Positions 54,221 to 63,210 are shown, counted from the stretch's first letter. The stretch is 64,000 nt of DNA from Gammaproteobacteria bacterium (GCA_016744995.1 JADGDG010000002.1:248001-312000), one strand, 5' to 3'. A program made the numbers and translations. The notes: a model not told the origin generated them from the sequence alone.

Positions 54221-55359
54221 GTTCTTGCCCTCGCTTCATCAGTGAAGTACCAAAATTTTGGTTCTGTTCCAAGTTCTTCTTTTAAACGAAAAACGGTTTT
54301 ATTCTCAAGGATCCAACGGATCTCGCTTTCAGGATCTAATAAGTTACCAAAGACTCTGGCTCCAGTGGGACAGGCTTCCATACAAGCAGGCTGACGCCCT
54401 TTACGAGTACGCTGAGTACAGAAATGACACTTTTCAACAACTCCTTTCATACGTGGGCGATTGCCCAGATAATTGGTGTTGTGATTCAGATCTTCAGTCG
54501 CAATTTGTGGTTCTGTCCAGTTAAAGTGTCGTGCCCAATAGGGACAGGCTGACATACACATACGACAACCGATACACCAGTTATAATCGATTACCACAAT
54601 GCCATCCGTATCCATCCAGGTGGCTTCAACTGGACAGGCTTTAACACAGGGTGCGTTATCACATTGCTGACATTGCACTGGTAGATAGTATTTACCTTTC
54701 ATAGGTACTGTGGCCGGATCATAATAGTGATCGGAGTGCTCTAAATTTGAATCCCCTTCATCCATTTCCAGGACACGAATATACTGTACCTGTGAATCAC
54801 GCCCCTGATTGTTTTCTCGAATACAACCTTCGACACACTCACGGTAGCCTCGACATTTAGACAGATTCAGAGCATAACCAAAATAGGTATCTGGCATAGG
54901 CTTAGTATCTTCACATTTGATATCTACACCAAATTTTCGTTTTGCTTTACGTTTAATTCGATCCAGAGCTTCAGTCATTTCTTCATTTGTCATTCTGGTG
55001 TAATGATCCTGAAACAGATCCCCCATGGCATCCATAAAACTTGAGCCGCCCCAGGATGGTTTTGCCTTTGTTGCCTCAACAGCTGCGGCAACACCAGTTG
55101 TTGCTGCAACGCCGGTTGCACCTACCATTCCAATACGTTTGAAAAAATGCCGCTTTGCCAAATCAGGCATATTTTCAGCTTCTTGATGAACGTCTAACAA
55201 CTGTGGGCTAGTGCTGTACTTAAGATCATTAGTCTGTTGAGGACTCTTAACTTCGTGATGTTCCTTAGCCTGCTGATACCCCTTAGTCTGATTATTACTC
55301 TCAGTATTCTGATGGCTGATAATGTCCTGAAGGTTTTTTGGGAGTTGTTTATCAGTCAT
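54217..55359 (-). CDS. Periplasmic-type FeS electron-transfer subunit (DsrO/PsrB/NrfC-like)
   Basis: The ~380-aa product has several 4Fe-4S motifs: CRGYRECVEGCI, CQQCDNAPCVKACP, CIGCRMCMSACPYWARHF and CHFCTQRTRKGRQPACMEACP, the usual four-cluster arrangement. The N-terminal ~65 residues are Gln/Asn/Lys-rich and low in complexity, followed by a signal-like stretch KRHFFKRIGMVGATGVAATT. That is a Tat signal in which the first Arg is Lys, an uncommon but known variant. ATG 55359 is chosen for the GGAGA site. It overlaps the tetraheme gene by 8 bp. Confidence 0.9.
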   Translation of the reverse strand: MTDKQLPKNLQDIISHQNTESNNQTKGYQQAKEHHEVKSPQQTNDLKYSTSPQLLDVHQEAENMPDLAKRHFFKRIGMVGATGVAATTGVAAAVEATKAKPSWGGSSFMDAMGDLFQDHYTRMTNEEMTEALDRIKRKAKRKFGVDIKCEDTKPMPDTYFGYALNLSKCRGYRECVEGCIRENNQGRDSQVQYIRVLEMDEGDSNLEHSDHYYDPATVPMKGKYYLPVQCQQCDNAPCVKACPVEATWMDTDGIVVIDYNWCIGCRMCMSACPYWARHFNWTEPQIATEDLNHNTNYLGNRPRMKGVVEKCHFCTQRTRKGRQPACMEACPTGARVFGNLLDPESEIRWILENKTVFRLKEELGTEPKFWYFTDEARART

Positions 55360-56056
55360 GTTTTTTCTCCATTTCATCTTGAGGTATATGACGTTCCCAA
55401 ACTTTGAGATTTAAGTGTTTGTCTTTTTCTTTCATTCGTTCAAGACCTGCCCTGACGGGTGGTATAGGCTGTGGTTTTCTTGCCATAAAAGGAGGTCGAT
55501 GAGGATTATGGCAATGAGTACAGTTGTATCTTATTTTTTCACCCTTCCAGAAATAAGCTCGTTTTCCATGAGCACCGTAATACCAGTCTTTTTGTCTATT
55601 AGAATGGCATTGACCGCATACTTTCCAGGAATCATTAAAATCAACCTTAGCATCACGTACTGTACGCAGATGATCACGATCTTTTGCATCATGGCAGGTG
55701 AGACACCATATCCGACCTTCACCATGCTTAAGAGACACTTCATGTACCGGGGCAAGCATTCGAGGGGTTTCATTGGTCTCCCAGTTTTCATGACATTGAG
55801 AACAAGGATAAAAAGTAAGGTGATCCTTTCGAGGAGGCACGATTGGTGGTAGTTGATCAGCATACTGATTAAATTGCTTCTCAGGTTCAGTCGCCGGGTT
55901 AAAAGTAATACTTTTTGGAGCCGCCTGAGGAATAAGCTGAATCACTTCATCAGCATTTAACCAAAAAGCTTTTTCCACTTCCTGTTCCACGGCATAAGAA
56001 CTCATAGGTATAAAAAAAAGCAATATAAGCCCAACTATTTTAGCATTGATAAACAT
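55352..56056 (-). CDS. Tetraheme c-type cytochrome
   Basis: The ~234-aa product has a signal peptide (cut after SSYA) and four CxxCH motifs: CSQCH (about residue 83), CLTCH (117), CGQCH (145) and CTHCH (177). Additional His (HKHL, ARK..) may be distal ligands. It probably passes electrons between the FeS/NrfD pair and periplasmic carriers, the role played by DsrJ, NrfB or similar in other systems. ATG 56056 is chosen over a longer frame because AGGAGG lies about 8-10 nt upstream. Confidence 0.9.
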   Translation of the reverse strand: MFINAKIVGLILLFFIPMSSYAVEQEVEKAFWLNADEVIQLIPQAAPKSITFNPATEPEKQFNQYADQLPPIVPPRKDHLTFYPCSQCHENWETNETPRMLAPVHEVSLKHGEGRIWCLTCHDAKDRDHLRTVRDAKVDFNDSWKVCGQCHSNRQKDWYYGAHGKRAYFWKGEKIRYNCTHCHNPHRPPFMARKPQPIPPVRAGLERMKEKDKHLNLKVWERHIPQDEMEKKHD

Positions 56057-56126
56057 CCTATCTTCCTCCTGGGGATGTCGACATCCGATCAATATTTTGA
56101 TTCAGACTGATTTTATAGGTGAAGAC

Positions 56127-56471
56127 TCATTTGAGATTTGAGTAATAAGTAGCCAGATTTACAATATCAATATCACTCAAACCTTTAGCAATGGCTCCCA
56201 TCATAGGGTCATTACGGGAATCATTCTTATAATCATGAATCGACTTGTTTAAATAACTTTGCAATTGCCCTGCCAGACGAGGAAAAGCCGGCTGTCCATT
56301 GACAGCTTCTTTACCTTCCCCATTGAGACCGTGGCAGCCAATACAAACAACAGATCTAAGCTTACCAGCCTCTGAATCAGCACTCATTTTAGTTTCATCT
56401 GCAACCACCAGTGAAGCGGATATCAGCAGAGTACAGGTTGCAACCCATCTTAATAACGTTGGTGTTAGCAT
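56127..56471 (-). CDS. Monoheme cytochrome c (c4/c553-like)
   Basis: The 114-aa product has a signal peptide (cut after VVA), one CIGCH heme motif near residue 43 and a C-terminal Met ligand in DPMMGAIAKGLSD. It fits small periplasmic class I cytochromes carrying electrons to terminal oxidases or reductases. It is the first gene of the minus-strand SQR/RquA operon. The palindrome TGACATATTGTCA lies about 120 bp upstream of its ATG. Confidence 0.92.
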   Translation of the reverse strand: MLTPTLLRWVATCTLLISASLVVADETKMSADSEAGKLRSVVCIGCHGLNGEGKEAVNGQPAFPRLAGQLQSYLNKSIHDYKNDSRNDPMMGAIAKGLSDIDIVNLATYYSNLK

Positions 56472-56590
56472 TGCATTTTCCTCAATTGGTTATTTTGAAT
56501 CAGAATATAAACACAAAAAAAACAGACACACAAGTCATTGTTTTTTATGACACATTGACATGTATCATTCTGTTTTGCTCATTTTTTTCC

Positions 56591-56603
56591 TGACATATTG
56601 TCA
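56591..56603. promoter_or_regulatory. Predicted activator site TGACA-N3-TGTCA (cytochrome operon)
   Basis: TGACATATTGTCA is a perfect inverted repeat, extended to CTGACATATTGTCAG. The same 13-mer pattern lies at 62212-62224 and 63241-63253. It lies upstream of the cytochrome/SQR operon, for which no good sigma-54 core was found. Confidence 0.7.
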
Positions 56604-57029
56604 GAATGACCTGATTAAGAAATAAGCTTTTTGAAGTGGTTTTGAATTTTATATTGCAATAATTTTTTATAATTTTAGTAAATATTGATGCAGAGATTTT
56701 TAGGAGAAAATGTCTTATGAACAAAGGGGGGATGTTAGAATGAAGCAGACAATTTATTGATATTTATTTTTAAAATATTTTAGTTAAAAAAAAGATTTTC
56801 ATTATTTTTTATTTACTAAAAATTAATCATGTCATATTGTCATATAGCACAATAAATTATTTTAAATAATTTTAAAATAATTTATATTTTTAGTTAAATT
56901 AGTAAATTTAAAGATAAAAAAAGAAAATTTTCAATAATATATTTAATATAACAAAGTTTATAATCACTATTGATTTAAAAAAATATTTTAATAAGTACGA
57001 ACCTTATGATAGTGCCTTTTTTAGTTTAT

Positions 57030-57044
57030 CGGCATCATTATTGC
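57030..57044 (+). promoter_or_regulatory. Sigma-54 promoter of the 57118 gene
   Basis: CGGCAT-CATTA-TTGC has GG and GC exactly ten bases apart and continues TTGCT, close to consensus TGGCAC-N5-TTGCW. The start would be near 57056, 62 bp before the ATG. Confidence 0.7.
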
Positions 57045-57117
57045 TACGTTACAGCCATAATTATATTTATATAACAACGGAAATAGTAAAAATTTATTCA
57101 GATATGATCAATTAACC

Positions 57118-57489
57118 ATGAACAACAATAAAATAACCACTGATGAAGCACTTGAATTATTAGTTATTCTAATTAAAAGATTATTCACTGATAAAATTTC
57201 ATTAATGAAAAAAGAACCCATAAAACGACGTTTTGAAAAGGACTTATTCAGTCTGCTTGTTGAGCTATCAGCTGAACCATCCATTAATATCAACCTCTAT
57301 CCAATATGGGTTCAGCGTCTTGTCTACGAAATACTCACTCAATATGTTATGTTTTATAGCCTGCAGCCTGGACAAAATCTGGATATTGATATACATCCCG
57401 GCATGAGTGAAGATGAGAAAATCTCAGCCCTTCTTTGCCATGAAGTCATGCCTAAATCATGGCCCTATCCCCAGTCCGTCCCATTATAA
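57118..57489 (+). CDS. Hypothetical protein in the sigma-54 group
   Basis: The 123-aa product is hydrophilic and mostly helical in the first half (TTDEALELLVILIKRLF, KRRFEKDLFSLLVEL). No signal peptide or known domain is visible. A sigma-54 promoter directly upstream suggests control with the neighbouring kinase/regulator genes. It converges with the next gene over a 23-bp gap. Function unknown. Confidence 0.65.
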   Translation: MNNNKITTDEALELLVILIKRLFTDKISLMKKEPIKRRFEKDLFSLLVELSAEPSININLYPIWVQRLVYEILTQYVMFYSLQPGQNLDIDIHPGMSEDEKISALLCHEVMPKSWPYPQSVPL

Positions 57490-57512
57490 ATCCTGTAGGC
57501 GTTAGTCTGTTG

Positions 57513-58511
57513 TTACAATAAAAAGAGATAACACAGCACAAATCCTGATGCAAGACCCGCCAGAAAGGAATGGCTTGTCAGCCAGAGTGCTGGCAAAGAA
57601 ACAATCCGGACAAGTGTTAATATGAATGTCAATGGCTGCGGTTTTTCAACCGCCTGTTTCCAATCCAGTTCAGTTAATTTTTCCATAAAACCCTGATTAA
57701 CACATCCCTCAAGACTAAAAATATGTATGTCATCACATGATTGATGTGCCAATCTCAGATCGCGGGAAAATTCATTCCAGCTTAACGGGGTTTGATCCAT
57801 ACCATTCAATTCTACACCTCCCCCAGTCGAACCCACGGCAACTGAGTCTGCTCCACAGGCATAGTTACATAACACTGCAGCTCCATAGGGCCTGAAAAAG
57901 CTTGAATAGAGCATTAATACACGACGATCAGCTGGAACATCTGTAACACCTAATAAACGAGCATAGATGCAGGAGCCGGCTTTGCGATCATCTTCCATAA
58001 ACAAAAACTCATAACTATCCACTGAAAAACCATCATTTTTCATTCTGGTTACCAGCGCATGGTAAATCTTACAGGCATCGTCAAAGCATTTTTTTCTAAA
58101 TAATCGTTTAAATATTGCCGGAATTATACGTAGCTTATGAGAGAGTAGATGTTGAAATTCACTGATGTCAGGCTCAATATCAATACCCAATCCTGACCAG
58201 GATAAATTATGCTTGTTTGACCATTTAAGAAATTCCTCATATCCAGAAACAGCTTGATCGGCATTAGTCATATTATACCAATAGCCCTGCTCCATTGACA
58301 GTAACTGCCAGGCAATAACCGGAATATTGTTTTTATTCAACAAACGCACAACACGAACCCGCTCATCACTAAAATCCAGTATACCAAGACTGATGGTTGC
58401 ATTTATTGTTTTCAATTGCTCAATAAGGTGGGGTGAGAAAAAGAGTTTGTCTAAATCATCAGCGTATAACTCACAAAAAAAAGTCAGTTTTTTTGGGGCA
58501 CCTGTGTTCAT
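57513..58511 (-). CDS. Hypothetical TIM-barrel-like protein with C-terminal membrane anchor
   Basis: The 332-aa product has strand-like blocks with acidic ends, such as ISLGILDFSDERV, IPVIAWQLL, WSGLGIDIEPDIS near residue 105 and YEFLFMEDD. This resembles the beta-barrel of glycoside-hydrolase-like proteins, where acidic residues at strand ends act in catalysis. The last ~45 residues form one or two membrane helices. No family could be named, and the ribosome site is weak. A cytoplasmic-face enzyme tethered to the membrane is a guess. Confidence 0.55.
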   Translation of the reverse strand: MNTGAPKKLTFFCELYADDLDKLFFSPHLIEQLKTINATISLGILDFSDERVRVVRLLNKNNIPVIAWQLLSMEQGYWYNMTNADQAVSGYEEFLKWSNKHNLSWSGLGIDIEPDISEFQHLLSHKLRIIPAIFKRLFRKKCFDDACKIYHALVTRMKNDGFSVDSYEFLFMEDDRKAGSCIYARLLGVTDVPADRRVLMLYSSFFRPYGAAVLCNYACGADSVAVGSTGGGVELNGMDQTPLSWNEFSRDLRLAHQSCDDIHIFSLEGCVNQGFMEKLTELDWKQAVEKPQPLTFILTLVRIVSLPALWLTSHSFLAGLASGFVLCYLFLL

Positions 58512-58808
58512 ATTGCATGTGGAATAATAACAGCCTTAGACCAATAGATGGGGAGGGAGTCAGTCAACCATTGATAACTTTTATACGCTTTTTTGATCAA
58601 ATTCAGCCATTCTCTATTATTAGACATTCGTTATACCTTTGAATTAAACTTAACATTAAGTTCTATATTTATTAAGCAAGCAAGGTACATACCAATAATA
58701 AGAATTGGTGTATTATCAGGCCATGATATTGTTATTAGAAATGCTTAAATGATTGCAAGGAAATTAAATTTAATACAGAAGCTAGCTCATAATTAAACAG
58801 TTTACATT
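58512..58808. other. 297-bp gap, nothing recognised
   Basis: AT-rich sequence between two minus-strand genes. No convincing gene, terminator or operator was seen, although it must hold the promoter of the 57513 gene. Confidence 0.4.
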
Positions 58809-60227
58809 CTATACGCCCGTCTGTTCAGCAATATCACTTGAACGGCGTTGGTAATTTATCTGACTTTGAGTCTCTTCTTCGATCAGCTTATACTTTCTGA
58901 TCAAACGATACACCTGGCGTTCACTAACCCCCATCACTTGAGCAATAGTCGTTCGATGGCCTGCGTGTTTTTCTAATAATAATTTTAAATAGGATGCTTC
59001 TATTTCCTCAAGTGTGGGATCCTCACCAGCGGGAATATCCAGTTGAAAACCATGTTTTCCCTGTTCACAGCCTTTCAGATTGAAATGTTGTCCACGAATA
59101 ATTTTACTTTTTCGCGAAAGAATAATGGCCCGTTCCACCATGTTTTTTAATTCCCGTACATTACCCGGCCAATCATAGGAAATGAGTTTACGCATGGCTT
59201 CTTTGGCCACTGTTTTTTTAACACACATGGAAAAAGTGTGATTACGAATAAAATGCTCTACTAAAAACGGGATATCATCACGCCGTTCTCTCAAGGGTGG
59301 TGTATAAATACTAAAAGCATCCAGACGATAATAAAGATCCGCCCGGAAGTCATCAGATTCAGACATTTTCTTTAAATCACGATTTGTCGCAGCGACAATT
59401 CTGACATCCGAGATCAGATCAAGGGTGCCGCCTACACGTCGAAATTTTCCAGTTTCCAAAACACGAAGCAACTTTGCCTGGATCACAGGAGGAATTTCTC
59501 CAATCTCATCAAGGAATAGCGTACCGCCGGAAGCACCCTCAATCAAACCTTTTTTCTTGCCATCTGCACCGGTAAAAGAACCTTTCTCATGACCAAATAA
59601 TTCTGATTCAAACAAACTTTCCTGTAAGGTACAACAATCCACTGCAACAAAGTTTTTTTCAGCACGAAGACTCTGCTCATGTATGGCTCTGGCTACCAGC
59701 TCTTTACCAGCACCACTTTCACCCAAAATAAGAACATTCATATCACTTGGGGCCACGGCATCAATTAATTCTTTAGCCTGTTCCAGAGCTGGGCTTTGAC
59801 CAATCATAAAGGGATGTTTGTCATTATGCGCTTTCATTCGTGATTTACAGAACTTATGATCTGCTTCCAGAGCTGCTGCTTCCAACACTCGCTGAACAAT
59901 CAATGTCAGTTCTTCCGGACTCACCGGTTTAGTCAGATAATGTGCCGCACCCGCATGAATAGCTTCCACTGCATTCTGCACTGTGCCATAGGCAGTCAGT
60001 ACAATCACAGGCTGTGACTCAATGAATGTTGGTAATTCATGAATACAGTCACCATCAGGAAGGCGCATATCCGATATGATCAGATCCGGTTCATGTTTAT
60101 CAAGGTATTTTCTTGCAAGTCCCAGACTATTGACCCCAACGGCCGTATGCCCCATATTAACCAGTTGATGGACAATCATCTGATTAACCAGGTCATCATC
60201 TTCAATAACTAATATTTTGCCATTCAT
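58809..60227 (-). CDS. Sigma-54-dependent response regulator (NtrC family)
   Basis: The 472-aa product has three standard domains. The receiver (residues 1-120) carries the phospho-acceptor Asp in LIISDMRLPDG and a TAYG block. The AAA+ domain has GESGAGKELVARAIHE, the sigma-54 contact loop as GSFTGA (Ser for the usual Ala) and TLFLDEIGEIPP. A C-terminal Fis-type helix-turn-helix reads HAGHRTTIAQVMGVSERQVY. It starts at TAATG with the kinase, so the two are coupled. Its likely targets are the TGACA-N3-TGTCA palindromes nearby. Confidence 0.95.
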   Translation of the reverse strand: MNGKILVIEDDDLVNQMIVHQLVNMGHTAVGVNSLGLARKYLDKHEPDLIISDMRLPDGDCIHELPTFIESQPVIVLTAYGTVQNAVEAIHAGAAHYLTKPVSPEELTLIVQRVLEAAALEADHKFCKSRMKAHNDKHPFMIGQSPALEQAKELIDAVAPSDMNVLILGESGAGKELVARAIHEQSLRAEKNFVAVDCCTLQESLFESELFGHEKGSFTGADGKKKGLIEGASGGTLFLDEIGEIPPVIQAKLLRVLETGKFRRVGGTLDLISDVRIVAATNRDLKKMSESDDFRADLYYRLDAFSIYTPPLRERRDDIPFLVEHFIRNHTFSMCVKKTVAKEAMRKLISYDWPGNVRELKNMVERAIILSRKSKIIRGQHFNLKGCEQGKHGFQLDIPAGEDPTLEEIEASYLKLLLEKHAGHRTTIAQVMGVSERQVYRLIRKYKLIEEETQSQINYQRRSSDIAEQTGV

Positions 60228-62101
60228 TATTTCAACCTCTCTATAGAAGCTTCAGGGATCTTCACAATAAAGCAACTTCCCTGACCTAATTGACTTTCAA
60301 CGCTCAGCACACCATCGCAGCTTTTTACAATGGCCTGAGATATTGGCAGACCTAATCCGGTACCATGAACATTATCCGCACGTCGGCTAAAGAAAGGCAT
60401 GAAGATACTACCCAGATTTTCCTGAGAGATGCCAATACCATTATCTTCAAAACGAACTATTATCATTTCTTCTTCCTTTGTACCGATAATTTTAAGCGTA
60501 CCACCCTCTGGCATGGCATGAAATGCGTTTTGTATCAAGTTAAGAAAAACCATACGCAGTTCACTCTCACTGGCAAAAACACGTAACAATTGTTCCGGGA
60601 ATGATTCAATGATCTCTATAGATGATTCATCAGCATCCCATTTCACAAGACTATAAACATCCTCTACTGCTTTACAAACATCCACTAATTCCTGCTGACC
60701 CAACGGTGCAGAACTGAGCCGCAAAAGTCGGTCAGTCATTTGAATGCATTGATCCATTGACTGCGCAGCAATTTCCAGATAATTATTAATTTCAGGAGAA
60801 CGTCGTTCTTTATCACTATGAGCTTGTTGTTGCTCTTCAAGCGTCACCTTCAGTGAATTGTGAGCTAATTTCATAGAGCTCAGTGGATTATATATCTCAT
60901 GAGCGACATTAGCAGCAAGACGTCCCAGCTCAGATAATCGCTGTTCATGGGTAAAACGAACTTCATGGCTGAGATCACGAATAGACTCCACCATCAACAT
61001 TTTCTGTTTACCATCTTTGATGATAGTCATTGGTGCGGCAAATATCTCAACATCCAGAACCGTCCCATCACACTGAGTGTGATGACGAACTACTTTAAAG
61101 GGTTCTCCAGTTTTTTGAACTTCCTTTAGGGAACAGCTCATCAAATCAGAAGGACAAGGTGTGTCCCTGTTTTGTGTAGCCACATAACATTTTTGTCCGA
61201 CCCAATATTGATTTGCGCATCCAGTCTGCTCACGAAATGTCTGGTTCACCAGCAGCATATTAAAATCTTCATCAATAATACGTAAACCATCAGGAATAGC
61301 ATCTACCATGGCTTGCAGAAAAAATTGCTCCTCTTCAAGATCTTTCATACTGGCCTGAAGGTTTTCCGCCATAAAGTTAAAGGTGTCACCTAATACTGAT
61401 AGTTCATCATTGCCCGCAAGTTTTACACGAGTATCCAGTTGGCCTTTTGCTAATGAATGACTGGCATTACTCAAGGTTTCCACTGACTTCAAAATAAAGC
61501 GATGAATAAACCACCAGCCACCAATTAAATTAATTATCACTATCAAAGCACCGGCGCCCATAAGGAGCAGAGTTGTATTACGTGCTTTATGTCGAATAGA
61601 AGAGGCATCATAATCCACAACTAAAATGCCATTAATCGGATTATCAGCCATGACACCATGACATTCCTGACATGGAGGTTTATTGTGGACAGGTCGGATA
61701 CTTCGCAGGACTTCAATACCCTGCTCATCCTGAATAAAATAAGTGATTGGCTGTCGATTTTTAATCCAGTTGCCATCCAGAACCTGATCAATGTATTTTA
61801 TGTGACTGGAAAAACGGACACGACCCTTAGGATTAACGATCTTTACACTCTTAATGTTAGTTTGCAGACCTAAACGTTTTACAATAGTAGCCAAGCCTGA
61901 CAGATCGCGTTTAAGCATGGCATTTTCTAATGAGGACTGGAGCAAATTATTGACATCTCGGGCAGCCAGAGAACGTTCTTCTTCAAGTTCAGATTGATAG
62001 AAAGTCAAAAATAAGGCCAGGAAAACTAGTGAACTGATAATAAAACCGGCAATTGTTGCCACTGTAAACTTGTAATTGAGATTTTTTACTAATTTACTCA
62101 T
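60227..62101 (-). CDS. Sensor histidine kinase with periplasmic c-heme motif
   Basis: The ~624-aa membrane kinase has: TM1 (about residues 13-35); a periplasmic domain with a CQECH heme c-binding motif near residue 141; TM2 (about 174-197); HAMP; a PAS domain (AIPDGLRIIDEDFN); and the kinase core with HEIYNPLSSMKL (phospho-His), NLIQNAFHAM, DNGIGIS and GTGLGLPISQAIV. A bound heme would allow sensing of redox state or small gases in the periplasm. ATG 62101 (MSKLVKNLN) is preferred to a longer frame because GGGAGA lies upstream and the first membrane helix then starts as usual. It pairs with the regulator encoded immediately downstream. Confidence 0.93.
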   Translation of the reverse strand: MSKLVKNLNYKFTVATIAGFIISSLVFLALFLTFYQSELEEERSLAARDVNNLLQSSLENAMLKRDLSGLATIVKRLGLQTNIKSVKIVNPKGRVRFSSHIKYIDQVLDGNWIKNRQPITYFIQDEQGIEVLRSIRPVHNKPPCQECHGVMADNPINGILVVDYDASSIRHKARNTTLLLMGAGALIVIINLIGGWWFIHRFILKSVETLSNASHSLAKGQLDTRVKLAGNDELSVLGDTFNFMAENLQASMKDLEEEQFFLQAMVDAIPDGLRIIDEDFNMLLVNQTFREQTGCANQYWVGQKCYVATQNRDTPCPSDLMSCSLKEVQKTGEPFKVVRHHTQCDGTVLDVEIFAAPMTIIKDGKQKMLMVESIRDLSHEVRFTHEQRLSELGRLAANVAHEIYNPLSSMKLAHNSLKVTLEEQQQAHSDKERRSPEINNYLEIAAQSMDQCIQMTDRLLRLSSAPLGQQELVDVCKAVEDVYSLVKWDADESSIEIIESFPEQLLRVFASESELRMVFLNLIQNAFHAMPEGGTLKIIGTKEEEMIIVRFEDNGIGISQENLGSIFMPFFSRRADNVHGTGLGLPISQAIVKSCDGVLSVESQLGQGSCFIVKIPEASIERLK

Positions 62102-62211
62102 CGCTGTACATTCTCCCAAACACACCAATTAAACAACGTTGAATGTGTTAATGCACTGGGTACTCCCCGGTACTTGCAACACTATTATACTAAGGAAAAA
62201 ATATATATCTC

Positions 62212-62224
62212 TGACATTTTGTCA
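62212..62224. promoter_or_regulatory. Predicted activator site TGACA-N3-TGTCA (kinase / 62383 gene)
   Basis: TGACATTTTGTCA lies between the divergent kinase gene and the 62383 gene. Its centre is about 120 bp upstream of the start predicted from the sigma-54 core at 62312-62326. Confidence 0.75.
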
Positions 62225-62311
62225 TATCTGTAAAAAAAATTAACATCATCCTAAATAAATATTAAAAATATTCCCTCTAATAAGTACAAGTACTCATCAC
62301 AATGATGCTAA

Positions 62312-62326
62312 TGGCGTATCTCTTGC
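62312..62326 (+). promoter_or_regulatory. Sigma-54 promoter of the 62383 gene
   Basis: TGGCGT-ATCTC-TTGC, with GG and GC ten bases apart and T following (TTGCT), agrees with consensus apart from GT for AC at the end of the -24 box. The start would be near 62338. Confidence 0.8.
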
Positions 62327-62382
62327 TATATATCTCGTAGTAAACATTTTCCATCAACTAGTACCCATAATAAGGAATAGAT

Positions 62383-63210
62383 ATGCATATACAAAATCGA
62401 TTATTACAAGGATTACTGACTGTCTCCCTGGCTGCTTGTGTCAGTAATACTCAAGCTCAGGGATCTGTTTCCAGTTTCGAACAATCCCTGGATAAGAGTT
62501 CCACAAGTCTTAAACAGACACAATCACAAACTGAACTTGACAATATGCCAGCCAATTATGACTTGAAGGCGTTTGCAATGAAGCTAAAAACTCGAGGTTG
62601 GGATGTTAAACACAAATCCGATGGCAGTTTAATTTTGCTTCCTGAGACCCCTTCAGATCTGCAGGCAGGAAAAAATACCTCAACAAGCACTCAATGGCAA
62701 CAATTGAAACAAAAGTTTCAAGAAGCAGGATGGTCAGCAGTAATTGATGCGGACAGCTCCATACGGCTAACTCCCCCAGATAGCGCAACTAAAGCAAGAT
62801 CATCAGAAATAAATCCGGTAATTAAGGGCGACAAAAGGTATTCCTATAATGACATGCAACAAAAACTACAAGCAAGTGGCTGGGAGGTTAATAAAAATTC
62901 CGATGGTAGTATTCTTCTCTATCCCCCTGAAGAAGCTACACAAAACAATGCTGCTTCAAAAATGATTGTTTCCTGCCCCGGCATTAAAACCTCAAGCAAT
63001 ATCTCTTTGCCTGTTGATAGTTGGCAGGAGGCCCATGATATAGCACAAAGCTGGTTGGATCATGAGTCTATTGCTGATAGTTCAGTAGGTAAGATCCGCA
63101 AAATATTTAATGTCTATATCATCAGCATTGTTGCTGATAAAACACCTTTTAATCTCAAGCACCAAATCGCAATAAAAAACACTAATGGTGCAATAATTAT
63201 CCTAAACTGA
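62383..63210 (+). CDS. Exported protein with three 'GW...DGS' repeats
   Basis: The 275-aa product has an N-terminal signal with both a possible lipobox (SLAAC) and an AQA cleavage site. Three diverged repeats then follow, each of the form L..xGWxVxxxxDGSxxLxPP (about residues 68-87, 108-130 and 157-182). The C-terminal ~80 residues include a Cys and a charged helix. No family was recognised. The repeats suggest a binding scaffold in the periplasm or outer membrane. It is predicted to be under sigma-54 and heme-kinase control. Confidence 0.75.
   Translation: MHIQNRLLQGLLTVSLAACVSNTQAQGSVSSFEQSLDKSSTSLKQTQSQTELDNMPANYDLKAFAMKLKTRGWDVKHKSDGSLILLPETPSDLQAGKNTSTSTQWQQLKQKFQEAGWSAVIDADSSIRLTPPDSATKARSSEINPVIKGDKRYSYNDMQQKLQASGWEVNKNSDGSILLYPPEEATQNNAASKMIVSCPGIKTSSNISLPVDSWQEAHDIAQSWLDHESIADSSVGKIRKIFNVYIISIVADKTPFNLKHQIAIKNTNGAIIILN

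Larger units (their letters stand above)
56472..57117. other. ~650-bp regulatory gap between divergent operons
   Basis: No gene was recognised. The segment is very AT-rich. It contains a palindrome TGACATATTGTCA (56591-56603), a related direct form TGACACATTGACA (56548-56560), a third relative ATGTCATATTGTCATA near 56829-56844, and a sigma-54 promoter at 57030-57044 pointing right. Confidence 0.7.

Noticed and set aside
56471..56605. Possible sigma-54 promoter for the cytochrome/SQR operon (GG-N10-GC reading GGAAAAAAATGAGC on the minus strand)
   Set aside because: Only the GG and GC fit. The -12 box is GAGC, the -24 box lacks CAC, and it overlaps the palindrome proposed as the activator site.
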